6,373 bases of DNA from Deltaproteobacteria bacterium UBA796 (lineage in GTDB: Bacteria > Myxococcota_A > UBA796), in the NCBI GenBank assembly GCA_002296975.1, contig DBIS01000103.1, positions 1 through 6,373 on the forward strand, in the 5' to 3' direction. Below are positions 1-5,730 of the stretch, in pieces (position 1 is the stretch's first letter; each line of letters begins with the position of its first letter). A program made the translations under genes and the position numbers. The notes beneath the pieces were generated by a model. That model was not told the DNA's origin. It was given only the letters and a program-made list of their open reading frames with translations, and ran no database searches.

Positions 1-105
1 AAGCCTGAGGCCACATCAGAGTTGACCGCAGAATTGACCGCAGAAGAAGCACCTGTTGTTGAGGCGGCATCCGAGGACACACCACAAGCGCCAAGCGAAG
101 AGTAG
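1..105 (+). CDS. C-terminal end of an unidentified protein with an acidic tail (5' end outside window)
   Basis: Reading frame 1 is open from the first base to a TAG at 103-105, giving 34 residues that end in QAPSEE. The tail is rich in Glu, Ala, Pro and Thr. It has no hydrophobic segment and no recognisable domain, so it looks like a disordered acidic C-terminal extension. It contains a 12-bp tandem duplication encoding ELTA-ELTA. No family can be assigned from this fragment. Several ribosomal and translation-related proteins carry such tails, but that is only one possibility. The gene runs toward the GNAT gene on the other strand, with 25 bases between their stop codons. I am fairly sure it is coding because the frame stays open, the composition is protein-like and nothing better explains the region. 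Its identity is unknown. Confidence 0.6.
   Translation, partial: KPEATSELTAELTAEEAPVVEAASEDTPQAPSEE
19..42 (+). repeat. 12-bp tandem duplication inside the acidic tail
   Basis: Two adjacent 12-bp units, 19-30 and 31-42, differ at one base (GAG versus GAA, both Glu). Each encodes Glu-Leu-Thr-Ala in frame. The single synonymous difference suggests a small slippage duplication in a tolerant disordered tail. Confidence 0.7.
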
Positions 106-130
106 CCTCTATCCTCAGCTATAGACGGGC
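105..130. terminator. Weak imperfect stem-loop in the convergent gap
   Basis: TCTAT at 108-112 pairs with ATAGA at 121-125 around an 8-nt loop. GCC at 105-107 can extend the stem by pairing with GGC at 128-130 across a 2-nt bulge. It fills the 25-base gap between two convergent stop codons, where a bidirectional terminator would be expected. Neither strand has a clear T-run after it, so intrinsic termination is uncertain and the stem may be chance. Confidence 0.25.
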
Positions 131-715
131 TTAGTGGGTCAAGTCTTTTCGGTGACTCACCATCGAATAAGACAGCACATCATGCTGTAGCCCATCTTTA
201 TACATGCGTTTTTGAAGCACACCCTCGTGCTCGAATCCAACACCTTCAAGCAGTTTCCTACTCGCCTGATTGCCCTTCATCACATGGGCCTCTACCCGAT
301 GAACACTCAGGTGGTCAAAAGCATAAGCACACACCGCCTTCACCACCTCAGAGCCAATACCCTGGCCCCATTCTGAGCGATGAACATCGAAACCGATCGC
401 GATGTGTCGATGGTAGCGATCCCAATCGTGCAAACCCACCGTGGCCAAAATCTCATTCTCGCCTTGGCGAACAACCCCCCAACGGATGGACCTTCGGGTG
501 GCAAACTGAAGCCCCACACCGCGCAATAATGCGATGGCATCGGCCACACTCTTGAGGGGTTTTCGTGCTGTAAAACGCGCAATATCAGGATGAGAGAGCA
601 TATCGAAGAGAGCCGGAGCATCAGCAACGGACAGCCGTCTCAAAGACAAGCGTTCTGTTTCCAAACCTGGGAAGGTATCGAAAAGGGGGTCGGGGTCTCG
701 TTGTAAAAGCTGCAC
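131..715 (-). CDS. GNAT-family N-acetyltransferase, RimJ/RimL type
   Basis: This 194-residue protein should transfer an acetyl group from acetyl-CoA to an amine, either a protein N-terminus or a small molecule; the substrate cannot be read from the sequence. The N-terminal LETERLSLRRL segment (residues 18-28) is the usual first strand of the RimJ/RimL subgroup. RSEWGQGIG (113-121) is the acetyl-CoA pyrophosphate-binding loop (Q/R-x-x-G-x-G/A). HRVEAHV followed by NQASRKLLEGVGF (139-161) is the typical strand-helix end of the fold. Length is normal and there is no signal or membrane segment, so it is cytosolic. The start is GTG at 715, the only start after an in-frame TAA at 722-724 that keeps the whole domain. 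Its AGG lies almost against the start codon, so the ribosome site is poor. It lies 97 bases downstream of the cupin gene and seems to have its own promoter, so it is probably not functionally tied to the operon. Confidence 0.9.
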   Translation of the reverse strand: MQLLQRDPDPLFDTFPGLETERLSLRRLSVADAPALFDMLSHPDIARFTARKPLKSVADAIALLRGVGLQFATRRSIRWGVVRQGENEILATVGLHDWDRYHRHIAIGFDVHRSEWGQGIGSEVVKAVCAYAFDHLSVHRVEAHVMKGNQASRKLLEGVGFEHEGVLQKRMYKDGLQHDVLSYSMVSHRKDLTH

Positions 716-730
716 ACCTGCTTATCGGCC

Positions 731-751
731 GGTTTACATCCGTTTTAAACC
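731..751. promoter_or_regulatory. 6-bp inverted repeat over the GNAT -10 region (possible operator)
   Basis: GGTTTA (731-736) and TAAACC (746-751) are perfect inverted copies separated by 9 bases. The right arm covers the proposed -10 box and the left arm lies at the predicted transcription start. That is where a dimeric repressor would bind. Short AT-rich repeats of this kind also arise by chance. Confidence 0.3.
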
Positions 752-772
752 AACATCAATGACAATAGTCAA
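744..772 (-). promoter_or_regulatory. Putative sigma-70-type promoter for the GNAT gene
   Basis: On the minus strand, TTGACT (772-767, 5 of 6 matches to TTGACA) is followed by a 17-nt spacer and TTTAAA (749-744, 4 of 6 matches to TATAAT). The predicted transcript would begin near 737, about 20 nt before the GTG start at 715. Spacing and position are ideal for a housekeeping promoter, but the assignment is by eye. Confidence 0.5.
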
Positions 773-812
773 GCCGCCGTGCCACTCAGAGTCGCAACAA
801 TCAAGGACGAGC

Positions 813-1430
813 CTAGCGCACCGCTTTTGGGCTCAAAAAACCCTGGCCCTCATGGCGAATCATCTGTGGCTCCGCTGTGGGCACCCAGGCTCCGCACCCG
901 CCGTCAACCACCAATGTGCGCTCGCCTTGTACATCATAAACCACCATGTGATCGATACCGGCGGTGTACATATGCAGGGTCACAAGTGGAAGCTCCGCGC
1001 CGTCATCACCCATCGAATGGATGAGATTCGCCCCACAACTCATCACACCACCCGCTTCGACGGTCTCCTCATGCGTCACACTCAGTTGCCCGTCTTCACA
1101 GCGCCACATCCAGTGTCGAGCGCGCCCTTGCAATACCCGTACAGCGCCCAAAGAGCCCCCGTGATCGTGAGGCGCACAAACCATGCCTCGTGTCCAACTG
1201 GCCACCATGACTTCAAGGGCGGGAGTATTCACCAATACCTGTCGCCCATATGGATTGCTCGAGTCTGGGTTGGCCACACCGATAAAAGCGCCAAAATCCA
1301 GATTGTCACCCTTTAAAAATTGGGTCAACACCGAGAACTCAACCGGGTTGGCCTGGCTGCTTACCTCAAGCAAACCCTGCAACGACTCCTGAATTCCTTG
1401 ACTCAAATCCATGCCCTTCACCCCATTCAT
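813..1430 (-). CDS. Cysteine dioxygenase-type cupin (thiol dioxygenase)
   Basis: Members of this family use non-haem Fe(II) and O2 to oxidise a thiol, classically cysteine to cysteine sulfinate, in the cytosol. With the start at 1430 it has 205 residues, normal for bacterial members. PHDHGGSLGAVRVLQG holds the first two iron ligands, His88 and His90. His138 (in NLIHSMGDD) is the likely third. LHMY supplies His153 and Tyr155, matching the conserved His155/Tyr157 of rat CDO, with Thr in place of the usual Ser before them. Arg63 (YGRQVL) fits the substrate-carboxylate arginine. The position of the mammalian cross-linking Cys93 is Gly, as is usual in bacteria. The frame is open to 1490, but ATG at 1430 overlaps the upstream stop as ATGA and has AAAGG six bases before it; ATG at 1412 is an alternative. 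Substrate could instead be 3-mercaptopropionate or another thiol. It is the last gene of the operon. Confidence 0.85.
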   Translation of the reverse strand: MNGVKGMDLSQGIQESLQGLLEVSSQANPVEFSVLTQFLKGDNLDFGAFIGVANPDSSNPYGRQVLVNTPALEVMVASWTRGMVCAPHDHGGSLGAVRVLQGRARHWMWRCEDGQLSVTHEETVEAGGVMSCGANLIHSMGDDGAELPLVTLHMYTAGIDHMVVYDVQGERTLVVDGGCGAWVPTAEPQMIRHEGQGFLSPKAVR

Positions 1431-2575
1431 TCCACGCCTTTTATCACGGCCGATTGTGGTTGTTGCGCCTGACTCCAGATCTTCACCCAATCATTAGGCA
1501 CATGCTTGGGACGCTCCGCCAACCAATCGACCAAATAGGCCGTCAGCATGGCGCGACCCTCAGCGTTTGGATGGGTCAAATCATAAAAGCCATCCTCTTT
1601 TGGTTGGGGGAAATGGACGGCCTCAGGTTGGGCATCATACCAGCTCGACCACACAGCCTGAACCTCTGGGGACACAAACATTTCCTTGTAGGCCGCCCGC
1701 CCGGTGTGTTCAAACAAGTACAAATCGACACCGGCCGCGGTGGTGATCCGTCGAAAGTCGTCCAAGCCTTGCATGTTGAACTGCGTCGACGAGAGGTCCA
1801 AACCATCGACTTCCAAATATCGCCGCGCCACAAAGCCAGGGCTCAAGTCTTCCGTCTTTTGACGATCGGCTTTTTTGGGTTTGAGAAAACGGGTGTGCTT
1901 GAGCCCGCTGGGTATTTTGGGCTTGGTGCCGCGGCGAACAAGCCCATAAAACCACCGTGCAACACCCTCAATCGACTCCTCTTGATACTCAAAGAATGTT
2001 TGCGGCCTTGCGATGAGGGTTTCGAGCTTGGTCTGGGCGGACCATGCCTCGATATCGAGAATTTGCCGGGTTGAGAGCATCATCATTACGCGCCAGTCGG
2101 GCAACTCAACATCCGCGAGCCACCCGCGGCGATAATTGCTCACCCCCATGCCGTGGAGCACCACATCGCCTTCAGCCAGAGGCAGTCGGGCGAGGACACC
2201 ACGAGACATCCCAGCCGCACCGCGGGTTTGCCCGAACTTCCGTGCCCGAAACCGTGAGCCTCTTCGTTCCAGTTCAGCATTAAGGACGGCGACATCAAAG
2301 GAGTCACGCAACATGCTGGAGCCCACAAGCCATGCCACCGCCCCTCCTGGATGTGCTCGGGCCTCGGCCTCATCCAAATCAGCGACCATTTTAAGGTTCC
2401 AACTTCCCCCATTTCGACGGCCGTATTCCACGAAAAAGCTGTCGGCACCGACCATCGAGGCGATACCCCAAAACAAGCCCACAGCGAGCAAAAAGAAAAA
2501 CCACACATGGCGAACTGCACGGACCGTCTCATCTTGAGAAGGCTGCGGAGGCGGGGGTGGGATGGTCTTGGGCAT
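1427..2575 (-). CDS. SGNH-like membrane-anchored partner of the MBOAT protein (AlgJ/AlgX/DltD-like role)
   Basis: This 382-residue protein has a short proline-rich cytoplasmic N-terminus (five Pro at 6-10). One hydrophobic segment follows at about 22-43, and the rest is soluble, so most of it should lie outside the inner membrane. Traces of an SGNH esterase/acyltransferase fold are visible. WLVGSSMLRDSF (82-93) fits block I, with Ser87 as likely nucleophile. Asn147 in GMGVSNY may be block III. D332-L-T-H335 in FYDLTHPNAEG is the classic DxxH catalytic pair. Such proteins pass acyl groups, delivered across the membrane by an MBOAT partner, to an exported acceptor, and the MBOAT gene directly upstream supports this. 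The ATG lies 2 nt after the MBOAT stop and has no visible Shine-Dalgarno, so translation probably depends on coupling. Sequence similarity to any named family member looks weak, and the acceptor is unknown. Confidence 0.75.
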   Translation of the reverse strand: MPKTIPPPPPQPSQDETVRAVRHVWFFFLLAVGLFWGIASMVGADSFFVEYGRRNGGSWNLKMVADLDEAEARAHPGGAVAWLVGSSMLRDSFDVAVLNAELERRGSRFRARKFGQTRGAAGMSRGVLARLPLAEGDVVLHGMGVSNYRRGWLADVELPDWRVMMMLSTRQILDIEAWSAQTKLETLIARPQTFFEYQEESIEGVARWFYGLVRRGTKPKIPSGLKHTRFLKPKKADRQKTEDLSPGFVARRYLEVDGLDLSSTQFNMQGLDDFRRITTAAGVDLYLFEHTGRAAYKEMFVSPEVQAVWSSWYDAQPEAVHFPQPKEDGFYDLTHPNAEGRAMLTAYLVDWLAERPKHVPNDWVKIWSQAQQPQSAVIKGVE

Positions 2576-2577
2576 AT

Positions 2578-4041
2578 TTAAAACTGGTAATAGATGAACT
2601 CAGGACCGCTGATCCCGAAATTGATAATCCACCAAAAAAATGCCAGGCAAACGCCGGACCACACAGACCAATGCTCCAAGATTCGTCGACGAAGGTCGAG
2701 GTACCGTTCGGCCTCATGGGCCAAAAACACCAGATACACCCAGCCAAAGGCCTCGTACAAACCGTTGTTTAGGCGATCTATATCCCCAAAAAGGAGAATA
2801 TAGGGCTCCAGCCCCCGGCCGAAAATTACGTGGACAAAGCTCTTGGCCGTCGCCCAATCTGGGCACCTAAAAAAGATGTTGATGCTCGCGATGGTGAAAA
2901 AGGTCATGAGACAACACAAATAGTAGTAGCTGACCTTGGTCACTCGGTTGTACTCGGCCGCTCCACTCATCACCCGAAGCGGCCTGATCAACATTTTGTG
3001 CCCAACCATCGTCGAGCCATTGAGTAAGCCCCAAACCACAAAATTATTGGAGGCTCCGTGCCACAGCCCCGACAAGAACATCACCGCCATGATGTTGACT
3101 TGGGTCCGAAATTTCCCCTTTCGGGAACCACCCAGCGGGATGAAAATGTAGTCTCGAAACCAGTGGCTCATGGAAATATGCCATCGCCGCCAACGCTCGG
3201 GAATAGAGGGGACGACAAAAGGCAGATTAAAGTTGGCCCGAATATTGTAGCCCAACAACAATCCCAAACCGATTGCGATGTCGGAGTAGCTCGAAAAATC
3301 CACATAAATTTGGGTGGTGAACAGCAACATCGCTGCCGCCGCATCGACAGTGCTGTGAGCGTGCTTCAAATAAAAGGGTTCTATCGCCACAGCCAGGCGG
3401 TCTGCGATGATGACCTTCTTCACAAATCCGAGTAATATTAGATATATGCCCTCTCTGACCATCTCGCGCGAGAGCCGGAAGGGCCGTGAAAACTGCGGCA
3501 AAAGGTGCGGGGCGCGCTCAACTGGGCCGGCGACCAGTTGGGGAAAGAAGGCCACATAGAGTGCAAATCGCGAGAAATTCTTCTCTGGCTCTTTGATGTC
3601 TCCCCGGTACAGATCGATGGAGTAGGCCATGGTCTGAAAGGTATAAAAGCTGATGCCTACAGGCAGCACCAGGTTCAACAGGTATCGATCGGCATCGAGG
3701 CCCACCCCAACCCAGCCCGCGGCCTGAACGAACTCATCAACAAAAAAATCGTAATACTTAAAAAAGCACAGCAAACCGAGATTAACGGCCAGAGATAGGT
3801 ACAACCATGGCTTGGTTTTTTCCCGGCGCTCATCAACTGGAACCGAACCGATTTGGCGACCGCAGCCATAGTCCACCACCGTGCTCAACATGATGAGGGC
3901 GCACAACTGAGGGTCCCAAAATCCATAAAAGACATAGGAGGCCAAAAGCAAAAACCAGATCTTCATGCGGTCGCCCAGGGTGTAGTACACCCCCAACACC
4001 ACCATGAGAAAGACGACGAAAATCTTTGAGTTAAACAGCAC
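2578..4041 (-). CDS. MBOAT family O-acyltransferase (AlgI/PatA/DltB-like)
   Basis: This polytopic inner-membrane protein has 487 residues, typical for AlgI-type members. The family moves an acyl group, often acetyl, from a cytosolic donor through the membrane to an SGNH partner. Hydrophobic helices alternate along the whole length. FFPQLVAGPVERAPHLLPQF (165-184) is the conserved FPxLxxGPxxR loop. ERWRRWHISMSHWFRDY followed by PLGGSRKG (282-308) is the conserved cytoplasmic region. SGLWHGAS (324-331) contains the invariant catalytic His328, close to His322 of AlgI. The frame stays open to 4158, but those residues lie inside the ThDP gene and are Cys/Arg/Gly-rich. A GTG at 4041 gives VLFNSKIF, matching the MLFNS-type N-terminus usual in this family, with AGGCG just upstream. 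It begins 8 nt after the ThDP-gene stop and ends 2 nt before the SGNH-like gene. Confidence 0.92.
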   Translation of the reverse strand: MLFNSKIFVVFLMVVLGVYYTLGDRMKIWFLLLASYVFYGFWDPQLCALIMLSTVVDYGCGRQIGSVPVDERREKTKPWLYLSLAVNLGLLCFFKYYDFFVDEFVQAAGWVGVGLDADRYLLNLVLPVGISFYTFQTMAYSIDLYRGDIKEPEKNFSRFALYVAFFPQLVAGPVERAPHLLPQFSRPFRLSREMVREGIYLILLGFVKKVIIADRLAVAIEPFYLKHAHSTVDAAAAMLLFTTQIYVDFSSYSDIAIGLGLLLGYNIRANFNLPFVVPSIPERWRRWHISMSHWFRDYIFIPLGGSRKGKFRTQVNIMAVMFLSGLWHGASNNFVVWGLLNGSTMVGHKMLIRPLRVMSGAAEYNRVTKVSYYYLCCLMTFFTIASINIFFRCPDWATAKSFVHVIFGRGLEPYILLFGDIDRLNNGLYEAFGWVYLVFLAHEAERYLDLRRRILEHWSVWSGVCLAFFWWIINFGISGPEFIYYQF

Positions 4042-4049
4042 CGAATCGC

Positions 4050-5663
4050 CTACATCTGGTATCGATAACCAGCCGGGTCGATCACAGCCTCGATGATTTG
4101 AAGCCCTCCCGACTCGACCGCAGCAGCTACCGCCGCCTCGACGGCAGGTGCACCACACACCTGCTGACCACAGCCCCCGAAGGCAGCCGCTAAAGCCACG
4201 ACATCTGGATTTTCAAAGCTCACCCCTTGGCTGACGAGGTCCATGCGCTCTTGCTTGAGGGCAATCAGACTCAAGCAGGCGTCCGAGAGATACACCACCA
4301 CCAAATCCATCTCGCGCTCTTGAACCACACCCAACTCACCGAGGGCCATCCAAAGACCCATATCGCCGGTCAGGGCCACCACCGCCTTGTCGGGGCAACA
4401 CAGCTTCGCAGCGATCGCCCCAGGCAAGCCCGTGCCCATGCTGGAAAAACCGTTGCTCTGCAGCAACTGAAACGGTGCTGTGCAACACCAAATATGGCTC
4501 GCAGCTATGCGATGGGCGCCCACATCCACTGAGCAAAGCGCCGCAGCGCCCATGCCCGCCTGAACCGCAGCGATTGTGGCCGCCGGGCCATCTGGTCCAT
4601 CGTCAAACGCAGCAGCCCACCGGTCTTTGTGTGCACTCACCTCGCCGTGCGACCAATCCGATTGGGGGGTCGCCACTGCCTCGCGCAAGCGGTCGAGCAC
4701 CAAAGCGGGCTCACCTTCCAAGCACACCGTGGCCGGGTGCAACAGATCGGCACTCGAGCCCACATCGATCATGGGCAAGTCCGCCGGCCAGCCTGGCAAC
4801 CAATGGGGGCGAAGCTCCACGGGATCGAGACCCACAGCGATCAACAAATCGGCTTGCTCAAACAGTGCTTGCTGCACTGTATCAACCACCGGGCTGAGGC
4901 CAAAACTTCCCGCTGACCAGCCACTGTTTTCGTCGATCGCACCCTTGGCCCGATAGGTGGTAACCACAGGAATACCATGGCTGTTCGCGAAGGCCGTCAC
5001 CGCACGAGCGACCCCTTCCCCCAAGCCCAAAACCCCAACAGCCAACAAAGGCCGCTTGGCTTTTGCCAACAAGGCTGCGCCCGCTTCAGCCGCCTCAAGA
5101 GTCGAAGGCGTCGCCGACCTGCGCCCTGAGGCGACCGGGCCAGCCATAGGAGGCAATTGAGCATCCCATAAATCTGCAGGCACATCGATCAATACCGGTC
5201 CGGGCACACACCCGCCCATCGCCGCCAAGGCCGTGTCGATTTGGCCAGCCGGATCGGCAGCACCCAAACAGACCGCATGGCGGGTGATCGGCTCAAACAA
5301 GGCCACATGGTCGATAATTTGGTGGGTGTACCGCCCCAAAAGAGACTGCGCGATTTGCCCCGTGATGGCCAAAACCTCGCTGCGCTCCAAATGGGCGCCA
5401 GCAATCGGGCTCACCAAGTTGGTCACCCCAGGCCCCAAGGTAGCCATGCACACCCCTGGCGCGGGGGTCAACTGAGCACAAACATCGGCCATAAATCCAG
5501 CAGACCCCTCATGACGCACCAACACGAAGTCGATGTCCACCTGGCGAAAAGCGTCAAGGAGCGCCAAGAGCACCCCCCCAGGCATGCCGAAAACATGGCG
5601 CACACCACGGGCAGCAAGCGCTTTTGCGAGTTGAACAGCCAAGGTGTCGAGCTGGGGTGGCAT
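4050..5663 (-). CDS. Thiamine-diphosphate enzyme, acetolactate synthase/decarboxylase superfamily
   Basis: The 537-residue protein has the usual three-domain length. The N-terminal pyrimidine-binding domain has HVFGMPGG (24-31), the catalytic glutamate Glu52 in RHEGSAGFMAD, and GPGVTNLVSPIAGA. The central domain follows at about 180-350. The C-terminal diphosphate domain has FSSMGTGLPGAIAAKL and the metal-binding motif TGDMGLWMALGEL...LSDACLSLI, with Asp434 and Asp461 as likely ligands. DHVALFEPITRH resembles acetolactate synthases. Such enzymes decarboxylate 2-keto acids or join the resulting carbanion to an acceptor. No ilvN or ilvC neighbour is seen, so valine/isoleucine synthesis is unlikely. 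Two ATGs adjoin (5666 and 5663); GGAG at 5672-5669 is 5 nt from the second and 2 nt from the first, so 5663 is chosen. The frame is open to 6113, but that part is antisense to the divergent gene. It is the first gene of the operon. Exact reaction unknown. Confidence 0.88.
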   Translation of the reverse strand: MPPQLDTLAVQLAKALAARGVRHVFGMPGGVLLALLDAFRQVDIDFVLVRHEGSAGFMADVCAQLTPAPGVCMATLGPGVTNLVSPIAGAHLERSEVLAITGQIAQSLLGRYTHQIIDHVALFEPITRHAVCLGAADPAGQIDTALAAMGGCVPGPVLIDVPADLWDAQLPPMAGPVASGRRSATPSTLEAAEAGAALLAKAKRPLLAVGVLGLGEGVARAVTAFANSHGIPVVTTYRAKGAIDENSGWSAGSFGLSPVVDTVQQALFEQADLLIAVGLDPVELRPHWLPGWPADLPMIDVGSSADLLHPATVCLEGEPALVLDRLREAVATPQSDWSHGEVSAHKDRWAAAFDDGPDGPAATIAAVQAGMGAAALCSVDVGAHRIAASHIWCCTAPFQLLQSNGFSSMGTGLPGAIAAKLCCPDKAVVALTGDMGLWMALGELGVVQEREMDLVVVYLSDACLSLIALKQERMDLVSQGVSFENPDVVALAAAFGGCGQQVCGAPAVEAAVAAAVESGGLQIIEAVIDPAGYRYQM

Positions 5664-5668
5664 CATAT

Positions 5669-5672
5669 CTCC
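5669..5672 (-). promoter_or_regulatory. Ribosome binding site deciding the ThDP-enzyme start
   Basis: GGAG on the minus strand lies 5 nt before the ATG at 5663 and only 2 nt before the ATG at 5666. This favours the second of the two adjacent ATG codons. It also argues against starts farther upstream, inside the divergent gene. Confidence 0.6.
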
Positions 5673-5696
5673 GGCCCTGCAACTAACGGATTGCGC

Positions 5697-5714
5697 TACC
5701 CGTCGCTCCGGGTA
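5697..5714. promoter_or_regulatory. Perfect 6-bp inverted repeat in the divergent intergenic region (candidate operator)
   Basis: TACCCG (5697-5702) and CGGGTA (5709-5714) are perfect inverted copies around a 6-nt centre. They sit in the 67-base gap between the divergent ThDP-enzyme and SGNH-hydrolase genes. A repressor or activator dimer bound here could control both directions. I could not find a convincing -35/-10 pair for either direction in this gap, so promoter positions are unknown. Confidence 0.35.
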
Positions 5715-5730
5715 CTGATACCATGCCCCC

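Noticed and set aside
768..784. Sigma-54-like site on the minus strand (TGGCAC followed by TTGA)
   Set aside because: The -12 element lacks the GC and the spacing is off by one base from the required 10 nt between GG and GC. The overlapping sigma-70-type match is better.
716..812. Intrinsic terminator after the cupin gene
   Set aside because: I looked for a GC stem followed by a T-run on the minus strand and saw none. The only clear structures are the promoter-like boxes and the short inverted repeat.
759..1316. Plus-strand open frame of 185 codons opposite the cupin gene
   Set aside because: It is the shadow of the cupin gene, with His/Pro/Arg-rich composition and no domain. The minus-strand frame has a complete set of iron ligands.
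4042..4158. N-terminal extension of the MBOAT frame overlapping the ThDP gene
   Set aside because: The 39 residues are Cys/Gly/Arg-rich and lie in another frame of a conserved enzyme's C-terminus. The MBOAT family normally begins with MLFNS, which matches GTG at 4041.
4050..5663. Labelling the ThDP enzyme as ilvB (acetolactate synthase of branched-chain synthesis)
   Set aside because: There is no ilvN or ilvC neighbour, the metal-binding motif is divergent, and the operon partners are membrane acyltransferase genes. Only the superfamily can be supported.
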